NCBI GenBank assembly: GCA_000715685.1
Contig: KL569378.1
Coordinates: 1-20,551 of the forward strand
Reading direction: 5' to 3'
Source: Streptomyces lilacinus
GTDB lineage: Bacteria; Actinomycetota; Actinomycetes; Streptomycetales; Streptomycetaceae
Length of the DNA stretch: 20,551 nt
Below the pieces are notes generated by a model, which worked only from the letters and a program-made list of their open reading frames with translations, had not been told where the DNA came from and ran no database searches. Position 1 is the first letter of the stretch. Each line of letters begins with the position of its first letter. The position numbers and the translations under genes were made by a program. Below are positions 1-6,779 of the stretch, piece by piece.

Positions 1-2
1 CT

Positions 3-206
3 TTTAGGAGGACGGACACGGGGCAGGTCTTCCGGTTCACCATCGACCGTCGCTTCGACCGGGACAGCACCGCGGCATCCGGCAACGCCACCGAGCGCGG
101 CTCCAGCAGCCAGGCACGCGACTCCGGGGCCGGCGCCTTCGGTACCGGGACGAACCTGGTGACGTTCCTCATCACCAACAACTACATCCTCGATGTCAAC
201 GCGTAA
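3..206 (+). CDS. C-terminal end of an unrecognised protein (partial)
   Basis: The reading frame is open from the left edge to a TAA at 204-206, giving the last 67 residues of a protein whose start lies outside the window. Third codon positions are mostly G or C, as expected for coding sequence here. The tail is rich in Ser, Gly, Ala and Arg, which looks like a disordered linker, and ends in a short hydrophobic stretch (residues VTFLITNNYILDVNA). I recognise no domain and assign no function. A short inverted repeat (CCACC/GGTGG, 207-220) follows the stop directly and could be a weak terminator. Confidence 0.5.
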   Translation, partial: FRRTDTGQVFRFTIDRRFDRDSTAASGNATERGSSSQARDSGAGAFGTGTNLVTFLITNNYILDVNA

Positions 207-536
207 CCACCGCACGGTGGCCTGCACTCCTGGTGTCGATCCTGCGGTGGAGGCCGGGGTCAATATCCGCTGACAGACGGGGCACGCTGCCGGGGCCTGC
301 GGACCTCGGCAGCAGCCGGGTGGGTGCTGGAGTGCGGCTGCGACTCCGGGCACGCGGGCGGGGCTGATGCCGGAGCGGCCGGCTCTTGCAGCAGCTCGGG
401 GTGATGCCGGCACCGGGCGTCGGCGAGGGATAAGAATCCGCCAAGAGATCAACAAAGGTGGCGCCCCCTGAGTGCCACCCTTGCTAGCTTCGAACACACG
501 AATGCCTTGTTGGCGCAGACCGGGGGGGTGGACATC
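207..536. other. Intergenic stretch with weak hairpins
   Basis: About 330 bases with no convincing gene; open frames here lack a ribosome binding site and any recognisable protein. Three inverted repeats can be seen: CCACC/GGTGG at 207-220, GCTGCCG/CGGCAGC at 286-313, and AAGGTGGC against GCCACCCTT at 455-482 (one bulged base). The last sits just upstream of the next gene and could be a leader hairpin or operator. I see no convincing -35/-10 pair. Confidence 0.4.
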
Positions 537-974
537 GTGACGTTCGAGGACGAGTGGGCCGGCTTGCGCGCCGAAGCGCAGACACGGATGCGGCTGAACG
601 GAGCAGGACCGGCCGCAGGGGGCGGTGGTCCCGACCTCAAGTCGTCGGCGGCGAGGAAGAGGTCGGCGATAGCGGCGCTCGAACAGCACGTGGAGCCGGA
701 CACGCAGGCGGCCGGCAAGGTGATGGACGAGACGTCGGAGGCGGCCGCGAAGGGCTTCCACGACTGGGCGACGGGTGCCGGCATCAACGAAGCGCTGAAG
801 GGCTGGCGGGCGTCCGTGAAGTCCCTCCAGTCACGGCTGGCCGCGGAAAAGACGGCGCTGAGCGCAACGCACCGTCTGCTGACCGGGGCGGACCTGCAAC
901 TGGGCGGCCAGTTCGCGCTGCTCAAGCCGAGCGGCGTCGACCAGCCCTACCCGTCACGCATCTCCGAACACTGA
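537..974 (+). CDS. Small Ala-rich helical protein upstream of the DUF6571-type gene
   Basis: A protein of about 145 residues with no signal peptide or membrane segment. It has a Gly/Pro linker near residues 20-35 and is otherwise predicted helical and Ala-rich. In size and composition it resembles small WXG100-like or chaperone-like proteins encoded beside T7SS substrates, but it has no clear WxG motif, so this is inference from context. I chose the GTG at 537 because a purine-rich GGGGGTGGA lies at suitable spacing; GTG 528 and TTG 507 are in frame but have poorer ribosome binding sites. It ends 16 bp before the DUF6571-type gene and is very likely cotranscribed with it. A role as partner or chaperone for the larger protein is possible. 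Confidence 0.7.
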   Translation: MTFEDEWAGLRAEAQTRMRLNGAGPAAGGGGPDLKSSAARKRSAIAALEQHVEPDTQAAGKVMDETSEAAAKGFHDWATGAGINEALKGWRASVKSLQSRLAAEKTALSATHRLLTGADLQLGGQFALLKPSGVDQPYPSRISEH

Positions 975-990
975 GGGACGACCGGCAACC

Positions 991-3180
991 ATGCTCACGT
1001 ATCACCAGGTCCTGACGGCGGACCTCGCCCTGCTGACGACAGCGGCGGAACAGTGGGACGCGGCGGCGAAGAAGTTCGACTCGGTCCAGAAGACCTACGA
1101 CGGTGAGGTCAAGAGCATCACCACGGACGGCTCCTGGAGCGGCCAGGCCCAGCTCATCGCCCAGCCGAACATGCACCGGACCTCCACCGAGTTCACCTCG
1201 GCGGCCAAGGAGGCCCGCGCGATCGCCTCCCTGCTGCGGGACGCCCACACACAGTTCACGGAACTGCGGGGCAAGCTGAAGTCAGCAGTGGCGGACGCGG
1301 AGAAGGCCGGCATCAAGATCGACGACCAGGGACGCGCCACGGCCACCATCCGCAACGACCCGGCGGCCACCCACGACCCGGACTTCAAGAACCAGACCGC
1401 GAAGATCGCCGAGGCGGAGGCGTCCTGGACCCGCCACATAGCGGAGCTCGTCCAGGCCTTCGACGACACCGACCAGGGCGTCAAGCTGGCCCTTTCGGCA
1501 GCCGTGCAGGACTCCAATCCCCTGGACGGCCTGAACGACTTCAACGGGAGCGCCGAAGGCGACATCGAAAAGGCCGAAGTCCGGGAAGCCACCTCCCTGG
1601 CGAACAAGCTCAGGTCCGGCGACCGCCTGAGCGAGCAGGAAATCAACGAGATGCAGTGGCTCCTGCGGGACGTGGGCCACGACGAGCAGGCCAGCCGGAC
1701 CTTCCTGAACAACATCGGCCCGGACGGCACGATCGAGCTGACCAACAAGCTGAACGGCCTCGCCTACGACGGCGACAAGAGCCACCAGCGCAACTACCTG
1801 GGCATCGAGACGAGCCTGGCAGGCACGGTGGCCACCGCCACCGCGGACCCGCGCTCGTCGTTCTACGGCAAATGGCGCGAGGGCCTGCGGAGCGCCGGCG
1901 AGAAGAACTTCGGCAAGAAGACGGACCCCCTGTACGGCTACCAGACGTTCGTGGGCCTGATGGAACAGGGGAAGGGCCGCTATGGCGGAACGTTCCTCAA
2001 CGACCTGGGCGACGACATCATTGCTGCGGAGAAGAAGCACGAGGGAATCTGGACCCAGTGGACGCGCCCGCGTCCCGGCACCGCCAGCGATCCCCTCGAC
2101 CACCTGCTCGGCGTCATGAGCAGAACCCCCGACGCAGCCACGTCCTTCCTCGACCCCGGCGCGGACGGCAAGAACGGGCACCTCAAGTACCTGCTCAAGG
2201 AGCGGGAGTGGCCGAGGATCGCGCTCAACGGTCCGCGGATGCTGACGTTCATGGACGACCCGATGAGCAAAGCGGGGCTGGGCGCGGCGCTGGAGGCGGC
2301 GAGCACGGGAAACGTTCCGGGCACCCAGCCGGCAGTACTCGGCGGACACACCGAGGCCCAGGCCCGGGTCATGCGCGACACGATCAGGGTGCTCGATTCC
2401 GGTGGCCACGGCGACAAGCTGCCGGCGAACCTGCGCAGCCCGCTCGGCCACATGCTCGTGGACTACACGAGTGATACGCACGAGATTCTTTCCCGCACGA
2501 ATACGACCTACGACCGTTTCGGTGATGAGGATGGCGTCTGGAAGGACGGGAAGGGCGTGCACATGGCCGTGGAAAGGGGTTCACTCGTGAGGATCATGCG
2601 CGGCGTTGCAGACGACCCCGCAGCCTTTGCTCAAATATACAACACCGAGCGCCAATACGCCGCGGACAGCCTGGCCAGAGTCCCTATAGACGGCAATTCC
2701 AATGAGCGTGATGCCGCCATCGAGGCAGCTTCTTCCACATTTGGCTTCTACGACGGTATAAGTGCGGACGTGATCTTCGACAAACGGGACGAGGCTGTCC
2801 AGTGGGCACGAGACGTCAGCCACGCGGTAACCACGTCCTCGGGCACCCTCCTGAACTTCATCCCCGCAGACGTCGCGGAGGGCGTCCCCATGCCTAAGGG
2901 CGTAAAGGTCGGAGCCGACGTTCTCAACCGGATCACCGACTTCTCCATGTACGAATGGACGAAGGAACAGATCAGCGAGGCGAACGCGGCCGCCGGCGCG
3001 GAGAATCAGGAAAAATTCAATCACGGCCAGCGCCAGGTCGACAGCCTGATCGTCGAATGGGGAAAGGTGAGCGGTCACGACCCCAATGAAGGACTGGTGC
3101 GGCATCTAGTGGGATCCGGGCAGGAACGACACAACAGCGCCAGATACGAAGCATTCATCTTCTTGAACCGGGAAAAGTAA
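991..3180 (+). CDS. DUF6571-type protein with N-terminal WXG-like hairpin
   Basis: A 729-residue protein without signal peptide or membrane helix. Residues 1-110 form two Ala-rich amphipathic helices separated by a turn with W49-S50-G51, the hallmark of WXG100/LXG-type T7SS substrates. The block around residues 68-85 (ARAIASLLRDAHTQF) matches what I know of the Streptomyces DUF6571 family. The rest is mainly helical and has no catalytic motif I can recognise. The start is ATG 991 behind GAGGGACG. It is the middle gene of a tight cassette, 16 bp after the small helical protein and 1 bp before the membrane protein. The 3' third is odd: by hand count about 34 of 100 codons from 2461 end in A or T, against about 8 of the first 100. 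It could be a T7SS substrate or effector with a replaced C-terminal region. DUF6571 function is not established, so none is claimed. Confidence 0.8.
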   Translation: MLTYHQVLTADLALLTTAAEQWDAAAKKFDSVQKTYDGEVKSITTDGSWSGQAQLIAQPNMHRTSTEFTSAAKEARAIASLLRDAHTQFTELRGKLKSAVADAEKAGIKIDDQGRATATIRNDPAATHDPDFKNQTAKIAEAEASWTRHIAELVQAFDDTDQGVKLALSAAVQDSNPLDGLNDFNGSAEGDIEKAEVREATSLANKLRSGDRLSEQEINEMQWLLRDVGHDEQASRTFLNNIGPDGTIELTNKLNGLAYDGDKSHQRNYLGIETSLAGTVATATADPRSSFYGKWREGLRSAGEKNFGKKTDPLYGYQTFVGLMEQGKGRYGGTFLNDLGDDIIAAEKKHEGIWTQWTRPRPGTASDPLDHLLGVMSRTPDAATSFLDPGADGKNGHLKYLLKEREWPRIALNGPRMLTFMDDPMSKAGLGAALEAASTGNVPGTQPAVLGGHTEAQARVMRDTIRVLDSGGHGDKLPANLRSPLGHMLVDYTSDTHEILSRTNTTYDRFGDEDGVWKDGKGVHMAVERGSLVRIMRGVADDPAAFAQIYNTERQYAADSLARVPIDGNSNERDAAIEAASSTFGFYDGISADVIFDKRDEAVQWARDVSHAVTTSSGTLLNFIPADVAEGVPMPKGVKVGADVLNRITDFSMYEWTKEQISEANAAAGAENQEKFNHGQRQVDSLIVEWGKVSGHDPNEGLVRHLVGSGQERHNSARYEAFIFLNREK

Positions 3181-3181
3181 T

Positions 3182-4258
3182 ATGAAGCCTCGACCTGTGG
3201 TCACCATATCGGTGGCCCTGACGAGCACCGTGGCACTGATCGCCGCAGGCTGGTTCTACTTTTCAGGAGCGTACGACCGGTGGCGCGACGGCAGGTCTTT
3301 GGCCGAGGCCTGTGACGGCCTGCTCGACGTCGACGGGGTCCGTGCGGCGTTGGACAGTGACGACGTACGGGGAATGGGCGGCCAGCAGGAGTACCTCACG
3401 GACGGCGAGACCGGCCGCATCACGCTCTGCCGGGTGAAAGACCGGACGGGTGATCAGTCCGTCAAAGTGGACGTTCACTGGGGGTCCAAGATGACGGCCG
3501 CCGCTGCCGCGTTGCGGCATCAGTTCGTCAGGGACCCCAGGATCACAGCAGTTCCTATCGGACATGGCTGGCGCGGTGCCGTGGTGTCGGTGGACAAGGT
3601 GCTCTACGGAGCCGTCGAACTTGGCTGCACCAACAAGCACGACGAGAGTCTCATCGTCAACCTGTACACGTTCGAGAACGCAAAGATCCCGGAGCAGCGA
3701 CGGAACTTCGCCCGGCTGGCAACCAGCGTTGCACGTTCGGCAGCACAACACGTCGGCTGCGCGTCCAAGCCTGGGAAGCTCGTCCAGCAGATCTCGCCGG
3801 AGCCCGCCAAGACCGCGGTTCCGCTCACCCGCTCGAAAGGAACGTGCGCTCCCGCCGTACGTGACACGGAAGCGGCCAGGAGAACCGGCGTCGTGTCCGT
3901 GACGGAAGCGCCGGCAGACCCTGACGCCCCTGCCGAGGACTGCTACCTGGTCGACGCAGCGGGCAAGGAACTCTACCGCCTCACAGCACTGTACGGGCCC
4001 TTCGCCAACGGCCCGCGTCATGGCTCTTCAGCTGGCCTGGCCGGGGACTCCGGAGCGTTCGGGGAGGAGGGAAACCGGTACGGCTACGCCACTGCGCAGT
4101 GCCCAGGCGACAAGGAACGATCCCTTTATGTGATCGCAACCTCCCCTTGGGAGAACCGCGACCCGGACCGCGATCCCGAATTCGCGCAAAGTGCGCTCAA
4201 GTCCTTCGCGCAGGAATCGGCGAAGAACCACGGGTGCACCGATCTGCGACTGCCCTGA
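3182..4258 (+). CDS. Membrane-anchored two-repeat protein next to DUF6571 gene
   Basis: A 358-residue protein with a short basic N terminus and a single hydrophobic segment at about residues 7-28 (ISVALTSTVALIAAGWFYFSG). It is therefore probably a type II anchored protein with its bulk outside the membrane. The ectodomain appears to have two related halves. One runs from about residue 42 (ACDGLLD) to a Cys near 194 (AAQHVGC); the second begins at a Cys near 220 (GTCAP) and ends at a Cys just before the C terminus (AKNHGC). Both halves have internal cysteines that could form disulfides. Its ATG lies 1 bp after the upstream stop, so translation is probably coupled. Its pairing with a WXG-like protein suggests an accessory, receptor or immunity-like partner, which is inference. 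A perfect GCCCTG-A-CAGGGC inverted repeat spans the stop codon. Confidence 0.75.
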   Translation: MKPRPVVTISVALTSTVALIAAGWFYFSGAYDRWRDGRSLAEACDGLLDVDGVRAALDSDDVRGMGGQQEYLTDGETGRITLCRVKDRTGDQSVKVDVHWGSKMTAAAAALRHQFVRDPRITAVPIGHGWRGAVVSVDKVLYGAVELGCTNKHDESLIVNLYTFENAKIPEQRRNFARLATSVARSAAQHVGCASKPGKLVQQISPEPAKTAVPLTRSKGTCAPAVRDTEAARRTGVVSVTEAPADPDAPAEDCYLVDAAGKELYRLTALYGPFANGPRHGSSAGLAGDSGAFGEEGNRYGYATAQCPGDKERSLYVIATSPWENRDPDRDPEFAQSALKSFAQESAKNHGCTDLRLP

Positions 4259-4269
4259 CAGGGCGGAAG

Positions 4270-4515
4270 GGGAGTGGTTGCCAGGCAATTCCGTCGGCCA
4301 TTCCCAGAGGTCGGGCTGTACACCCGCGCGCCACGAGCGCCACGAGGCGAGCGGAAGGATCACCGGCACCTGGCCGCCGGGCGCGCGGCGCGCCAGGTGC
4401 AGCCGCGCGCACCCGACCACGACGGTCGACTTGCCGATGCCAGCTGGAAGGGGCAGCGGGACAACCGTTCCTCGCGGCTCCACCGCTCGTGCAGTAATGC
4501 CCCCAGCCGATCGAG
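4270..4515 (-). pseudogene. Degraded NACHT/STAND-like NTPase fragment
   Basis: On the minus strand one frame reads LPAGIGKSTVVV followed about 20 residues later by GQVPVILPLASW. That is the spacing of a P-loop and the next strand in actinobacterial NACHT/STAND NTPases. The GKST codons are at 4424-4435. The first Gly of the Walker A motif is replaced by Leu. The upstream part that would normally follow (LGALLHERWSREERL) lies in a different frame, so the fragment is frameshifted. It has no start, is cut by the adapter-like sequence at 4516-4534 and fades out before the neighbouring plus-strand gene. It is either a gene remnant or a piece joined by misassembly. The assignment rests on short motifs only. 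Confidence 0.35.
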
Positions 4516-4534
4516 AGAGGTGTATAAGAGACAG
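4516..4534 (+). other. Tn5 mosaic-end (Nextera adapter) sequence, probable artefact
   Basis: These 19 bases match the Tn5 mosaic end AGATGTGTATAAGAGACAG at 18 of 19 positions (G instead of T at position 4 of the motif). This sequence is ligated to every fragment in Illumina Nextera libraries. Translated through, it gives the tell-tale peptides VYKRQ and CLLYTS. No Tn5 or IS50 gene is nearby. The simplest reading is untrimmed adapter trapped in the assembly, with the two flanks possibly not adjacent in the genome. Confidence 0.85.
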
Positions 4535-4726
4535 GCCCGAGCATGCGCCGCCAGCGGCCCGGTCGGCCACCGGACGTCGACGGGGCGGTGTTTCCCCGTA
4601 GGAATGAACACCGCCATGGATGGTGTGCGACTGGGATGGCATTGCTCGCGCGGCCGGACGTTGGGCACGGACCTGCCATTATCGTCACCCTCCGACGCTT
4701 CGCCGTCCCCCGCCGTCCCTACTGGC
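4535..4726. other. Non-coding stretch right of the adapter-like sequence
   Basis: About 190 bases downstream of the minus-strand DUF397 gene. Short open frames on both strands lack ribosome binding sites and recognisable content. I see no terminator with a clear stem. It may simply be the 3' flank of the DUF397 gene up to the suspected junction. Confidence 0.4.
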
Positions 4727-4921
4727 TCAGAGCAGGTGGTCGAGTTCTCCGCGCTTGGCGGCCTCGACGAGGTTGCGCAGTCCTTCGCGGGTGGTGACGA
4801 CCAGTTCCCCGGGCCGGGCGGTTTCTCTCAGCACGGGGGTGCCGTCGGCGGTGTGGCCTATCTGGATACAGGCGTTGCCGCCGCCCGCGCAGTACGGCTC
4901 CTGCCAAGTGATCTCGGACAT
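4727..4921 (-). CDS. DUF397 domain-containing protein
   Basis: A 64-residue protein with the DUF397 layout: an N-terminal Trp (ITWQEPYCAGGGNACIQIG), a central strand pair, and a C-terminal helix corresponding to the usual W..F...V..GE.D segment (LRNLVEAAKRGELDHLL). The core motif usually read as VRDSKDP is replaced by LRETARPG, so it is a divergent member. Its ATG is 10 bp after the XRE gene's stop, so the two form an operon. In Streptomyces, DUF397 proteins are commonly paired with an XRE-DUF5753 regulator, and the pair is generally thought to work together like a toxin-antitoxin or regulator-antagonist module. The biochemical role of this one is unknown. Confidence 0.85.
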   Translation of the reverse strand: MSEITWQEPYCAGGGNACIQIGHTADGTPVLRETARPGELVVTTREGLRNLVEAAKRGELDHLL

Positions 4922-4931
4922 CCTCTGCCTC

Positions 4932-5783
4932 TCAGAGTTGCTTCGCGATTGCGTGGATCATCTCGCGTGACTTCTCGGGAGAAAGCGCCTTGTGCTCCGC
5001 TCTCTCGAACAGGCCCCGGTAGTTCTCCAAGTGCTGCTCAGCCGTGAGGAAGACGGTCGTGTGAGCGGCGTCCAGCTGAACCGTGTCCAACTGCGGGACC
5101 GCCCCGTGGGCGTAGAAGATCGTCTGACCGGCGCCCGGAAAGCCGCCGGCTGCGAACGGCAGGACCCGGATCTGTACGTTCTCGCTCTCGCTCACAGCCA
5201 GCAAGTGATTCAGCTGGTCGACCGCGGCCCTCCGGCCGCCGAACTGCATGCGCAGCGCTGCTTCGTGGATGAAAGCCTCGAAGTACGGAGGGTCAGCCTG
5301 GTACAGCACTGCCTGCCGCCTGATCCGGTGAGCGACTCGGAGTTCGACCTCGTCAGTAGGCAGCGGCTGGACCGCTTCATCGAAGATGGCGCGCGCGTGT
5401 TCCTCCGTCTGCAACAGACCTGGGATGTGCACGCTGGAGGAGGTGCGCATCCGGCGCGTGTGGTGTTCCAGCTCGGCAATGTCCAGGTAGCCGGGTGGTA
5501 GGGAGCCTCGGTACTCCTCCCACCAGCCCTTGTCCCGCTCGTCCGACAGCGCCACCAGCGCTTGCAGGAAGGCCTGGTTCGAGCAGCCGTAGTTGCACAC
5601 CAGTGTCTGAAGGCGCCCGGGGGTGATGCCCACGCGTCCCGCCTCCAGGTGACTGACCTGGTAGGCCTTGATGTTGACGAGCGCGCCGGCGTCCTGGGCG
5701 CTCAGCCCCGCGGCCTCGCGCAGTTTGCGCAACTCGAGGCCCAGGCGTCGCTGCCTCTGCGTGGGATGGCTCCTCGACGGCAT
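4932..5783 (-). CDS. XRE-family regulator with C-terminal DUF5753 domain
   Basis: A 283-residue DNA-binding regulator. Residues about 11-65 form a helix-turn-helix of the HTH_31 type (RLGLELRKLREAAGLS, then a recognition helix with AYQVSHLEAGR). Residues about 95-275 are a DUF5753 domain, with the typical IPGLLQTEEHARAI and PYFEAFIHEAALR segments. The start is ATG 5783, fixed by a perfect AGGAGG four bases upstream. An in-frame extension to 5936 reads through the promoter and operator and was rejected. The gene is cotranscribed with the downstream DUF397 gene and divergent from the ATP-binding protein gene. The inverted repeat at 5847-5862 upstream is a plausible binding site for autoregulation. 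This family is common in Streptomyces development and antibiotic regulation, but the target here is unknown. Confidence 0.92.
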   Translation of the reverse strand: MPSRSHPTQRQRRLGLELRKLREAAGLSAQDAGALVNIKAYQVSHLEAGRVGITPGRLQTLVCNYGCSNQAFLQALVALSDERDKGWWEEYRGSLPPGYLDIAELEHHTRRMRTSSSVHIPGLLQTEEHARAIFDEAVQPLPTDEVELRVAHRIRRQAVLYQADPPYFEAFIHEAALRMQFGGRRAAVDQLNHLLAVSESENVQIRVLPFAAGGFPGAGQTIFYAHGAVPQLDTVQLDAAHTTVFLTAEQHLENYRGLFERAEHKALSPEKSREMIHAIAKQL

Positions 5784-5844
5784 CAGACCTCCTCGCGATC
5801 TATGCGAAGCATGCCGCGCTCGGTACTGCCCCGTCCACCGACAG

Positions 5845-5870
5845 GGTTGTCTTCTCAGACAAGGTTGTCT
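5845..5870. promoter_or_regulatory. Candidate operator: inverted plus direct repeat
   Basis: TTGTCT-TCTC-AGACAA (5847-5862) is a perfect 6+6 inverted repeat with a 4-base spacer. In addition GGTTGTCT occurs twice in direct orientation (5845-5852 and 5863-5870), 18 bp apart. It lies between the divergent XRE gene and ATP-binding protein gene, 62 bp upstream of the XRE start. A dimeric XRE regulator would be expected to bind such a site. Binding by this regulator is inferred. Confidence 0.55.
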
Positions 5871-5894
5871 GGCGAGTTCTCGACCCCCTACAGT
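5865..5894 (+). promoter_or_regulatory. Possible sigma-70-like promoter for the ATP-binding protein gene
   Basis: TTGTCT (5865-5870) and TACAGT (5889-5894) are separated by 18 bp and point toward the gene at 6056. The -35 element is inside the second direct repeat of the candidate operator, so repressor binding would block it. It is a weak consensus match, proposed on position as much as sequence. Confidence 0.35.
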
Positions 5895-6055
5895 CGGTGA
5901 CGCACCGCTCACACGCGGCAGGAGCCGGAAGTGCACCGCGTGAGCATGCCCTCATCTCCCTGGAGAGGGTGTGCCACGCCCAGGGAGGCAGGCCACCGGC
6001 ACACCGCACGCGTACCAGAACTCCGCACTCGCCACAGCGCTTGGAGTGAACGCGC

Positions 6056-6544
6056 ATGAGCACCACTGCGACCTGCCTGCCGGACCCGCCGGGGCCGGTG
6101 CCGGCCACCCGGCCGTCACGGGCCAACTTCCACTACTCCGTCGGCCTGCCCGGCGGCCCGTACTGCGTCAGACCCGCCCGCACCCTGGTACGGCAGGTGC
6201 TCCGCGACCACGGCCTGGCCGACCTGGCCGAACTCGGCGTCTCCGCGGTCTCCGAACTACTGGCGCACGCAGACAACTTCACGCCGGGCGGCGGGACCCA
6301 CCTTTCGATGCGGTGGCGCTTCGGCGTCCTCAGGCTCGTCGTCTTCGACGAGCACCCCACCCACCCAGCGGCGCATGCACCGCTGTGCCGGGAGCGCCGG
6401 CGGGGGGCACTGTCCGTTCTCGACACGGTCACCGCCGCGTGTGGCGGCATCTGCGGGCTGGCGGAGCTGGGAGCGCCGCTGTACGGGAGCAAGGTGTGGG
6501 TCGTACTGCCGCGGGAAGCGGGTGAGTTGTATGCGGCACTCTGA
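6056..6544 (+). CDS. RsbW/SpoIIAB-like ATP-binding protein (HATPase_c_2), degenerate motifs
   Basis: A 162-residue cytosolic protein of the GHKL ATPase fold found in anti-sigma factor kinases. After a Pro-rich tail, residues about 27-160 follow the family order: a helix with ARTLVRQVL, the N-box region SELLAHADNF, a strand VLRLVVFDEHP in place of VxDxG, and a final strand SKVWVVLP. The Mg-binding Asn of the N-box (usual ELVTNA) reads His, and the Gly of the DxG box is missing, so nucleotide binding may be weak or lost. ATG 6056 is preceded by GGAGTG. It is divergent from an XRE/DUF397 pair, an arrangement seen repeatedly in Streptomyces, and overlaps the next gene by 14 bp. A regulatory, protein-binding role is likely; the partner is unknown. 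Confidence 0.8.
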   Translation: MSTTATCLPDPPGPVPATRPSRANFHYSVGLPGGPYCVRPARTLVRQVLRDHGLADLAELGVSAVSELLAHADNFTPGGGTHLSMRWRFGVLRLVVFDEHPTHPAAHAPLCRERRRGALSVLDTVTAACGGICGLAELGAPLYGSKVWVVLPREAGELYAAL

Positions 6545-6713
6545 GGATGTCGTGCGCTCGTTGCGCGAGGAGCTGGAGCGGCGAGGCATTACGTTGCCGT
6601 CGCTCGGTGTGGAGCGTGTCGTCACGGGAGCCGAGCTGATCCAGCTCGGGCGGGCGCGGCCGGGTGTCGTTCAGCGCCTGGTCGAGGCGCTGCGGGAAGT
6701 TCGTACCGGCTGA
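6531..6713 (+). CDS. 60-aa small helical protein coupled to the ATP-binding protein
   Basis: It starts at ATG 6531 inside the end of the upstream gene (14-bp overlap) and ends at the TGA just before a strong hairpin. The sequence is rich in charged and aliphatic residues, with two likely helices (SEDVVRSLREELERRG and ARPGVVQRLVEALREVR) joined by a strand-like ITLPSLGVERVV segment. High third-position GC and tight coupling support a real gene. I do not recognise a family. Given the context it could be a small partner of the ATP-binding protein, but that is inference. Confidence 0.65.
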   Translation: MRHSEDVVRSLREELERRGITLPSLGVERVVTGAELIQLGRARPGVVQRLVEALREVRTG

Positions 6714-6723
6714 GCATGCGCAC

Positions 6724-6756
6724 GGGGTGGGCAACCGGTCGTCGGTTGCCCACCCC
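6724..6756. terminator. Strong bidirectional terminator hairpin
   Basis: GGGGTGGGCAACC and GGTTGCCCACCCC form a perfect 13-bp stem with a 7-base loop (6737-6743). It lies between two convergent units: the plus-strand ATP-binding protein operon and the minus-strand WXG100 operon. No long T-run follows, which is normal in high-GC actinomycetes. Confidence 0.85.
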
Positions 6757-6779
6757 GAGGCGTTATTACCGCCCAGCGC

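Noticed and set aside
4516..4534. Genuine Tn5/IS50 transposon end
   Set aside because: No transposase, no second end and no resistance genes are nearby. The known library-adapter identity explains it more simply.
5784..5936. N-terminal extension of the XRE regulator to an upstream ATG
   Set aside because: The perfect AGGAGG before ATG 5783 and the operator/promoter repeats inside the extension show that translation starts at 5783.
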